DNA of 5,247 nucleotides from an uncultured bacterium (GTDB taxonomy: Bacteria > Bacillota > Clostridia > Lachnospirales > Lachnospiraceae): positions 1 through 5,247 of the forward strand of contig CAMNLO010000143.1 in the NCBI GenBank assembly GCA_946543095.1, read 5' to 3'. Numbering within the stretch: position 1 is the first letter of the stretch; every line of letters starts with the position of its first letter. The notes under the pieces are model-generated. The model worked only from the letters and a program-made list of their open reading frames with translations, ran no database searches and was not told where the DNA came from. This document shows positions 1 to 5,247 of this stretch, piece by piece. A program made the translations under genes and the position numbers.

Positions 1-2946
1 CTGCTGCCGGACCCGGATGGCGGCAATGAGAGAGCGGATCCGGATCCTGGCGGCTCCCAGATTATTTACCTCGTCAATCTTTAAGCAGGTGTAGATCTTT
101 TCGGAGCCTGTGAGGATATCGTTCACCTGATCCGTGGTGACGGCGTCCAGGCCGCAGCCGAAGGAGTTTAACTGCACCAGGTCCAGATCCTCCCTGGTCC
201 TTACAAAGCTGGCGGCGGCATAGAGCCTGGAGTGGTAGGTCCACTGATCAGAAACGATCAGGGGTCTTTCCGGCGTGCCCAGATGGGAAACGGAGTCCTC
301 GCTTAACACCGCGATGCCGAAGGAATTGATGAGCTCCGGAATGCCGTGATGGATCTCCGGGTCCACATGATAGGGTCTGCCGGCCAAAACGATTCCGTGC
401 CTGCCGGTGTCCTTCAGATACTGCAGAACCTCCTCCCCCTTCTTCCGGATATCCGCCCGGACCTTCGCCATTTCCTCCCAGCCCTCGTGGATGGCTGTTT
501 TCAGCTCGGAGGCAGGGATCTTTGAGAACACCTCCTTCAGGCCGTCAAACAGGGTCTTTTCCGAGGTGAAGGCCAGGAAGGGGTTTAAGAGGGGCATCTT
601 CCCCTCCACGATCTCTTCCACATTGTTCTTGATATTTTCGGAGTAGGAGGTCACGATGGGGCAGTTGTAGTGGTTGCCCGCCCCGGGAGTCTCCATGCGC
701 TCGTAGTAGACGGCAGGATAGAAGATAAAGTCCACATTCTGACGCAGCAGCCATTCGATATGCCCATGGACCAGCTTTGCGGGATAGCATTCCGACTCGC
801 TGGGAATGGATTCGATCCCCAGCTCGTAGATGGCTCTCGTGGATTTCGGAGAGAGCACGATCCCGTAGCCCAGTTTTGTGAAAAAGGTATGCCAGAAGGG
901 ATAGTTTTCGTAAAGATTCAAAACCCTCGGAATGCCCACCACCCCTCTTTTTGCCTGATCGGAGGGAAGAGGCTCATAGGCGAAGGTGCGCTCCAGCTTA
1001 TAATCAAAGAGATTGGGAATGCCGTCGGCGTTTTTCGGTTTGCCCAGGCCCCGTTCGCACCGGTTTCCGGAAATGAACTGCCTGCCTCCGGTGAAACGGT
1101 TTACGGTGAGGCGGCATTCGTTCAGACAGCCCCGGCATTTCGTCATGGTTGTAGTGAACTCCAGGGCTTCGATCTTTTCAAAGGAAAGCATGGTGGTGGC
1201 GCGTCTGTCCGCAAAATACCGCTCCCTGGCGATCAGCGCCGCTCCGAAGGCCCCCATGATGCCGGCAATGTCCGGACGGATCACATGAACCCCGGCGATC
1301 TTTTCCAGAGCCCTGAGCACCGCGTCATTGTAGAAGGTGCCTCCCTGGACCACGATATCGGTCCCCAGCTCCGACACATCGGAGACCTTGATGACCTTGA
1401 ACAGGGCATTTTTGATCACGGAATAGGCTAACCCGGCGGAAATATCGGAAACCTCCGCCCCTTCCTTCTGGGCCTGCTTCACCTTGGAATTCATGAACAC
1501 CGTGCATCTGGTGCCAAGGTCTATGGGGTGCTTCGCAAAGAGAGCCTCCCTGGCAAAATCCTGAACGGAAAAGCCCAGGGATTTCGCAAAGGTCTCGATA
1601 AAGGAGCCGCAGCCGGAGGAGCAGGCTTCGTTTAACTGGACAGAGTCCACCGTGTGGTTCTTGATCCGGATGCATTTCATGTCCTGGCCTCCGATATCCA
1701 GGATGCAGTCCACATCCGGGTTAAAGAAGGCAGCGGCATAGTAGTGGGCGATGGTTTCCACCTCGCCCTCATCCAGAAGAAAGGCGGATTTCAGAAGAGC
1801 CTCCCCGTAGCCTGTGGAGCAGGAGAAGGCGATCTCCACATCCTTCGGCAGAAGGGAGTGGATCTCGCTCATGGCCCGGATGGCAGTCTTCAAAGGGGAG
1901 CCCTGATTGCCGGAATAAAAGGAATAGAGAAGCTCCCCCCGTTCCCCCACAAGGGCTGCTTTTGTGGTGGTGGAGCCGGCGTCGATGCCCAGAAAGGCAA
2001 GGCCGTGATAGGAGGCAAGGTCTCCCGTCCCCACTCTGTAGGAAGCGTGGCGCTTCGTGAATTCGTGATAGCTTTCTTTGTCTTCAAATAAAGGCTCCAT
2101 CCTGGCCACTTCGAATTCCAGATGGAAATCTTCGGAAAGCTTTTCGATGAGGGCCTCCAGTGAGATCTCCTGATCCCCTGCGTTCAAGGCAGAGCCCATG
2201 GCGGCGAAGAGATGGGAATTCTCCGTGTCCATGATCATATCGGGAGACAGCTTCAGGGTCCGGATAAAGGCCTGTTTTAATTCCGATAAAAAGTGGAGGG
2301 GCCCCCCCAGGAATGCCACATGGCCACGGATGGGCTTGCCGCAGGCAAGGCCGGAGATGGTCTGGTTCACCACCGCCTGGAAGATGGAGGCGGAGAGATC
2401 CTCTCTGGTGGCGCCCTCGTTGATCAGAGGCTGGATATCGCTCTTTGCGAAGACTCCGCAGCGGGCAGCGATGGTGTAGAGATTCTGATAGCGTTTTGCG
2501 TATTCGTTTAAACCCGAAGCATCCGTCTGCAAAAGGCTTGCCATCTGGTCGATAAAGGAGCCTGTGCCCCCGGCGCAGATGCCGTTCATCCGCTGCTCGG
2601 CGTTTCCGTTTTCAAAATAGATGATCTTGGCGTCCTCGCCTCCCAGCTCGATGGCCACATCCGTTTTCGGGATCAGGGTCTCGATGGAAGAGGAGACCGC
2701 CAGCACCTCCTGCAGAAAGGGAAAGCCCAGGTGGGTGGACAGATTTAAGCCGCCGGAGCCTGTGATCACAGGGGACACAAAAACAGACCCCACCTGGTTT
2801 TTCGCTTCCTTCAGAAGCTCCTGCAGGGTCTCTCTGATATTTGCAAAATGTCTTTTGTAGTCGGAATATACCAGACGCTTGTCAGAGTCTAATAAAACGG
2901 CCTTGACAGTGGTGGATCCGATGTCAATTCCCAGGGAATATCGCAT
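1..2946 (-). CDS. Fused acyl-CoA dehydratase activase / 2-hydroxyacyl-CoA dehydratase-like protein (C-terminus cut by window edge)
   Basis: The frame stays open from ATG at 2946 to the left edge: 982 residues, while as I recall full-length fused proteins of this type run to about 1400. Two BadF/BadG/HgdC-type ATPase modules stand in tandem. Module 1 has [11 protein letters not shown] (6-16), ELGGEDAK (100-107), [10 protein letters not shown] (122-131), Cys163 and FLGGP (212-216). Module 2 has [11 protein letters not shown] (320-330), DIGGQDMK (417-424), Cys442, Cys481 and QGGTFYND (534-541). A cluster-like motif follows, Cys604-x2-Cys607-x3-Cys611-x18-Cys630, then a DUF2229/COG3580-like region with [15 protein letters not shown] (671-685), SECYPAK (718-724), Cys762, AGRPYH (855-860) and FGCGLD (929-934). 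In the family, the activator hydrolyses ATP to push one electron from a [4Fe-4S] cluster into a dehydratase or double-cubane partner; here both parts seem fused. The protein is probably cytoplasmic and oxygen-sensitive. The start is set by GGAGG nine bases upstream, inside metF. The substrate is unknown; the family assignment is strong. Confidence 0.93.
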   Translation of the reverse strand, partial: MRYSLGIDIGSTTVKAVLLDSDKRLVYSDYKRHFANIRETLQELLKEAKNQVGSVFVSPVITGSGGLNLSTHLGFPFLQEVLAVSSSIETLIPKTDVAIELGGEDAKIIYFENGNAEQRMNGICAGGTGSFIDQMASLLQTDASGLNEYAKRYQNLYTIAARCGVFAKSDIQPLINEGATREDLSASIFQAVVNQTISGLACGKPIRGHVAFLGGPLHFLSELKQAFIRTLKLSPDMIMDTENSHLFAAMGSALNAGDQEISLEALIEKLSEDFHLEFEVARMEPLFEDKESYHEFTKRHASYRVGTGDLASYHGLAFLGIDAGSTTTKAALVGERGELLYSFYSGNQGSPLKTAIRAMSEIHSLLPKDVEIAFSCSTGYGEALLKSAFLLDEGEVETIAHYYAAAFFNPDVDCILDIGGQDMKCIRIKNHTVDSVQLNEACSSGCGSFIETFAKSLGFSVQDFAREALFAKHPIDLGTRCTVFMNSKVKQAQKEGAEVSDISAGLAYSVIKNALFKVIKVSDVSELGTDIVVQGGTFYNDAVLRALEKIAGVHVIRPDIAGIMGAFGAALIARERYFADRRATTMLSFEKIEALEFTTTMTKCRGCLNECRLTVNRFTGGRQFISGNRCERGLGKPKNADGIPNLFDYKLERTFAYEPLPSDQAKRGVVGIPRVLNLYENYPFWHTFFTKLGYGIVLSPKSTRAIYELGIESIPSESECYPAKLVHGHIEWLLRQNVDFIFYPAVYYERMETPGAGNHYNCPIVTSYSENIKNNVEEIVEGKMPLLNPFLAFTSEKTLFDGLKEVFSKIPASELKTAIHEGWEEMAKVRADIRKKGEEVLQYLKDTGRHGIVLAGRPYHVDPEIHHGIPELINSFGIAVLSEDSVSHLGTPERPLIVSDQWTYHSRLYAAASFVRTREDLDLVQLNSFGCGLDAVTTDQVNDILTGSEKIYTCLKIDEVNNLGAARIRIRSLIAAIRVRQQ

Positions 2947-3763
2947 GTATCAAATCCTCCATCGATCGGGACCGGTTCATGGAATAGATATGCACTCCAT
3001 CCGCTCCGTGATCCATGAGATCCTGAATCTGCCTTGCGGCAAAGTCGATGCCGGCCTTCCGCATATCCTCCGGATCCTCCCCGTATCTGGCAATGAGGTC
3101 CGACAGGGCCTTCGGGATGGAGGAGCCGGAAAGAGAGACGCTTGTGCCCAGCTGCTTTGCAGAGGTGATGGGCATGATCCCGGCGTCTATCCTGGCGTGA
3201 ATGCCGTGCTGCTTAAGCTGTTCCGTAAATCTGTAAAAGATATCGTTGTCAAAAAACATCTGGGTGATCAGGAGGGAAGCCCCCGCATCCACCTTTTCCT
3301 TCAGATGGGCAAGGTCCTCTTCGGCGCTTTCCGCCTCCGGATGCTTTTCCGGATAGCAGGCCGCCGCGATCTGAAGAGAGGAATGCTCTTTGATAAAGGC
3401 GATCATATCGGAAGCATGGGAAAACTCCATGCCGTGAAAGGCTTCATCGCTCATCCATTTCGGCCTGTCCCCCCGAAGGGCCAGAATCCGTTTGCAGCCG
3501 ATGGACTCCAGCTCCGAAAGCATTTCCAGTAAAGTTTCCTTTTTATAGCCTACGCAGGTCATATGAGCCAGGGCATCGCAGTGCAGACTGTTTTTGATGT
3601 ATTTCACCAACTCCAGGGTTTTCCCCGCGCTGGAGCCGCCGGCCCCGTAGGTCACGCTGATCAGGGAGGGCTTTAAGGCGTCCAGTCTGTCCAGCACACG
3701 AAAGGTCTTATCAAGTTCCGCCTCCTCTTTGGGAGGAAAAATCTCAAAAGAATAGTCAGTCAT
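2924..3763 (-). CDS. metF: Methylenetetrahydrofolate reductase
   Basis: This enzyme is the FAD-dependent reductase that converts 5,10-methylene-tetrahydrofolate to 5-methyl-tetrahydrofolate, the methyl donor for methionine synthesis and, in acetogens, the last methyl-branch step before transfer to a corrinoid protein. The 279-residue TIM-barrel protein is close to the usual bacterial length of about 290. Visible signatures are SFEIFPPK (5-12), whose Glu7 matches the catalytic Glu near the N-terminus of E. coli Met[11 protein letters not shown] (36-45), HMTC (67-70), LALRGD (94-99), YPEKHPEA (137-144), ITQMFFD (166-172), GIMPIT (195-200) and HIYSMNRS (258-265). The ATG at 3763 puts the conserved N-terminal motif at the right place, and a stop lies 16 codons upstream, but no purine-rich Shine-Dalgarno stands before it. 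The gene is probably first in a two-gene leftward unit with the activase-like gene. No metV or metH is visible, so a methionine role and an acetogenic role cannot be separated here. Confidence 0.96.
   Translation of the reverse strand: MTDYSFEIFPPKEEAELDKTFRVLDRLDALKPSLISVTYGAGGSSAGKTLELVKYIKNSLHCDALAHMTCVGYKKETLLEMLSELESIGCKRILALRGDRPKWMSDEAFHGMEFSHASDMIAFIKEHSSLQIAAACYPEKHPEAESAEEDLAHLKEKVDAGASLLITQMFFDNDIFYRFTEQLKQHGIHARIDAGIMPITSAKQLGTSVSLSGSSIPKALSDLIARYGEDPEDMRKAGIDFAARQIQDLMDHGADGVHIYSMNRSRSMEDLIHAIFPGN
2956..2960 (-). promoter_or_regulatory. Ribosome binding site of the activase-like gene, inside metF
   Basis: On the minus strand GGAGG stands nine bases before the ATG at 2946. It lies within the last codons of metF and fixes the start of the activase-like gene, which overlaps the metF stop by 23 bases. 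This arrangement suggests one transcript and possible translational coupling. Confidence 0.8.
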
Positions 3764-3854
3764 GATCGTACAGTTGTTCCGAATGAGAAAAAGTTGATGA
3801 AAGATTAAAGCTTAACGCTTGAAACACATACTGATTTAGTGTAACATACCTCCT
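3764..3854. other. AT-rich divergent intergenic region
   Basis: This 91-base stretch separates leftward metF from the rightward receiver-ilvNC unit and is clearly more AT-rich than the flanking genes. It must hold the promoters of both units unless transcription enters from outside. A convincing promoter is visible only on the plus strand. I see no T-box, riboswitch or terminator hairpin, and the region is too short for a T-box. Confidence 0.7.
3819..3847 (+). promoter_or_regulatory. Predicted sigma-70-type promoter of the receiver-ilvN-ilvC unit
   Basis: TTGAAA (3819-3824) and TAACAT (3842-3847) are separated by exactly 17 bases. The -35 box matches consensus at five of six positions and the -10 box at four of six, including the first, second and last bases. 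The expected transcription start falls at about 3853-3855, that is at or next to the ATG at 3855. An imperfect AAGC-ttaac-GCTT inverted repeat (3808-3820) overlaps the -35 box but is too short to call an operator. The prediction comes from sequence only. Confidence 0.55.
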
Positions 3855-4514
3855 ATGGAAATTGCAAACCCCAAAAAAAGCGAGCTTCCGCAGTTTTCCG
3901 GGCGTGCGCTGGTGGTGGACGATAATTCCGTCAACCTCATAGTGGCCTCCAATGTGCTGAAGAAATACGGTCTGACAGTGGATAAGGCCTCCTCGGGAGA
4001 AGAGGCTCTGGACATCCTGTCCAATGTCCGCTACGACATCCTGTTCCTGGATCTTCGGATGCCCGGCATGAGCGGACAGGAGGTTCTGGAGAAGATCCGC
4101 ACATCCCCCCGGGAGTACGGCGGAGGGATCCCCGTCATCGCCCTCACGGCAGCCGAAGAAGGGGAGCTTACGGATGGGCTCACCGCTCTGGGTTTTGCAG
4201 CCTATCTCGGAAAACCCATTGACAGGAACGCCCTGGAGGAGCTCCTGGAGTGTTTCCTGAAAAGCGGAAAAGACCCGGAAGAGCCGGAGCGCGAAAATGA
4301 GCAGAAAGCCTTAAGCCCCATACTGAGCGCCTTTCAGGCAGCCCTTGCGGAAAAACGCTACAGGGTCAGCGAGGGGCTTCTGAAGCAGCTTTTGGAATGC
4401 CCTGCAGGGGAGCAGCAGAAGGAAGTGAGAAACAGGCTGAAAGCTGCCTGGGACGCATTCGACTATAAAGAAGCAATGAAACTTTGCGAGGAGCTTGCAG
4501 AGCAGGCGGAATAG
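3855..4514 (+). CDS. Orphan response-regulator receiver domain protein with C-terminal helical tail
   Basis: Residues 17-135 form a CheY-like receiver domain: acidic pair Asp22-Asp23 in LVVDDN, phospho-acceptor Asp66 in FLDLRMPGMSG, switch Thr98 in ALTA, aromatic switch Tyr117 and Lys120 in LGKP. All catalytic residues are present, so phosphorylation is expected. The sequence is closest in style to the receiver found at the end of hybrid histidine kinases. Residues 150-219 are charged and helical, ending with AFDYKEAMKL; such tails follow receivers in hybrid kinases and can be Hpt-like, but I see no clear phospho-accepting His. There is no DNA-binding domain, so direct transcription control is unlikely. 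No kinase is in view. An in-frame TAG at 3837 leaves no upstream ATG, GTG or TTG, so ATG 3855 is the first possible start, yet it lacks a Shine-Dalgarno and is preceded by CCTCCT. It sits 18 bases before ilvN, probably in the same operon. It could be a remnant of a hybrid kinase. Confidence 0.88.
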   Translation: MEIANPKKSELPQFSGRALVVDDNSVNLIVASNVLKKYGLTVDKASSGEEALDILSNVRYDILFLDLRMPGMSGQEVLEKIRTSPREYGGGIPVIALTAAEEGELTDGLTALGFAAYLGKPIDRNALEELLECFLKSGKDPEEPERENEQKALSPILSAFQAALAEKRYRVSEGLLKQLLECPAGEQQKEVRNRLKAAWDAFDYKEAMKLCEELAEQAE

Positions 4515-4522
4515 AGTCAGAG

Positions 4523-4527
4523 GGAGG
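4523..4527 (+). promoter_or_regulatory. Ribosome binding site of ilvN
   Basis: GGAGG stands five bases before the ilvN ATG in the 18-base gap after the receiver gene. It supports independent translation of ilvN and contrasts with the gene before it, which has none. Confidence 0.7.
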
Positions 4528-4532
4528 CGCTT

Positions 4533-5057
4533 ATGCGCAATATGGTGATCCAGCTGCTGGTTGACAATACCTCCGGCGTACTGAGCCGGATCTCCGGTCT
4601 GTTCGCCAGGAGGGGTTATAATATTGAAAGCATCACGGCAGGGATGACCTCCGTTCCCAATCTCACCCGCATCACCATCGTGACTACAGGGGATGAGGAT
4701 ATCCTGGAGCAGATCGAAAAGCAGGTAGGGAAGCTGGAGGACGTGGTGGAGGTCAGAGAGCTGGAGAGCGAGCAGTCGGTGTACCGGGAGCTGTGTCTCA
4801 TCAAGATCAAAGCCGGAGCGGAAAACAGAAACCATCTGCTGGAGATCGTGGACCGCTTCCACTGCAAGCTTCTGGATATCTCACCGGAGAGCCTGATCGT
4901 GGAGCTCACGGGATCCCGTTCCAAGATCGACGGATTTTTGACCCTTGTTTCCGAATACGAGATCCTGGAGGTGGCCAGGACCGGCCTTGCGGGGCTGTGC
5001 AGAAACAATGTGAACGAAGGGTTCCTTGAGAACCGCTTCACTAATAAACAATCATAA
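4533..5057 (+). CDS. ilvN: Acetolactate synthase small (regulatory) subunit
   Basis: This is the regulatory subunit of acetohydroxyacid synthase (also called ilvH), which activates the catalytic IlvB subunit and confers valine feedback inhibition in the first common step of branched-chain amino acid synthesis. The 174-residue length fits the long form (E. coli IlvH has 163). An N-terminal ACT domain covers about residues 3-76, with DNTSGVLSRISGLFARRGYN (11-30) followed by IESI; Asn12, Gly15 and Asn30 line up with the valine-contact residues Asn11, Gly14 and Asn29 of E. coli IlvH, so valine sensitivity is likely kept. The C-terminal domain (about 84-155) has LIKIKAG (89-95), a DISPESLIVELTG stretch (115-127) and EVARTGLAGLCR (146-157). 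Its start is supported by GGAGG. It is followed after 18 bases by ilvC. The catalytic ilvB is not adjacent upstream, where the receiver gene stands instead; it may lie downstream of ilvC or elsewhere. Confidence 0.97.
   Translation: MRNMVIQLLVDNTSGVLSRISGLFARRGYNIESITAGMTSVPNLTRITIVTTGDEDILEQIEKQVGKLEDVVEVRELESEQSVYRELCLIKIKAGAENRNHLLEIVDRFHCKLLDISPESLIVELTGSRSKIDGFLTLVSEYEILEVARTGLAGLCRNNVNEGFLENRFTNKQS

Positions 5058-5247
<190 letters not shown>

Noticed and set aside
670..1431. 253-codon open frame on the plus strand
   Set aside because: It lies wholly antisense to the activase-like gene, whose frame carries clear family motifs over the same bases. The product has no recognisable motif, and long antisense frames are common opposite GC-rich genes.
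1654..2091. 145-codon open frame on the plus strand
   Set aside because: It is antisense to the second activator module; its protein looks like reverse-complement coding composition with no family features.
2879..3532. 217-codon open frame on the plus strand
   Set aside because: It is antisense to metF and the activase-like start, both of which are strongly supported.
3808..3820. AAGC-ttaac-GCTT inverted repeat overlapping the -35 box
   Set aside because: Four-base arms are expected by chance and do not extend, so it is not listed as an operator.
3800..3854. Minus-strand AGGAGGT as a ribosome binding site of a small leftward leader peptide before metF
   Set aside because: The nearest ATG is only one base away and gives three codons; the next, 19 bases away, gives five codons. 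Neither has a natural spacing.
4311..4862. 183-codon open frame on the minus strand
   Set aside because: It spans the receiver-ilvN boundary antisense to two well-supported genes and has no plausible ribosome binding site or motif.

Overview
The window looks like chromosomal DNA of an anaerobic, fairly GC-rich member of the Firmicutes, most likely Lachnospiraceae or a related clostridial family. This rests on the proteins seen: a very long fused 2-hydroxyacyl-CoA dehydratase activator-type protein (typical of anaerobic Clostridia), a Clostridia-style MetF, and an ilvN-ilvC pair with strong AGGAGG-type ribosome binding sites. The taxonomic call is inference from protein style. I see no RNA gene, insertion sequence, CRISPR array or phage gene.

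Layout: two divergent transcription units flank a short AT-rich intergenic region (3764-3854). Leftward (minus strand) lies metF (3763-2924), overlapped by 23 bases by a giant reading frame (2946 to the left edge, 982 residues visible, no stop). That protein carries two ASKHA/BadF-type ATPase modules in tandem, a four-cysteine motif, and the beginning of a 2-hydroxyacyl-CoA dehydratase-like region; its C-terminus is outside the window. Rightward (plus strand) lies an apparent operon: an orphan receiver-domain protein with a helical tail (3855-4514), the acetolactate synthase regulatory subunit ilvN (4533-5057) and the start of ketol-acid reductoisomerase ilvC (5076 to the right edge), with 18-base gaps between genes.

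How the genes may work together: IlvN and IlvC belong to valine/leucine/isoleucine synthesis, and MetF supplies 5-methyl-tetrahydrofolate for methionine synthesis or, in acetogens, for the methyl branch of one-carbon metabolism. The activator-like fusion is an ATP-driven low-potential electron-transfer protein by family, with no established substrate. The least expected features are the leading position of a phospho-receiver protein in a branched-chain amino acid operon and its start codon, which has no Shine-Dalgarno sequence, is preceded by CCTCCT, and lies about where transcription from a good sigma-70-type promoter would begin, suggesting a leaderless mRNA.
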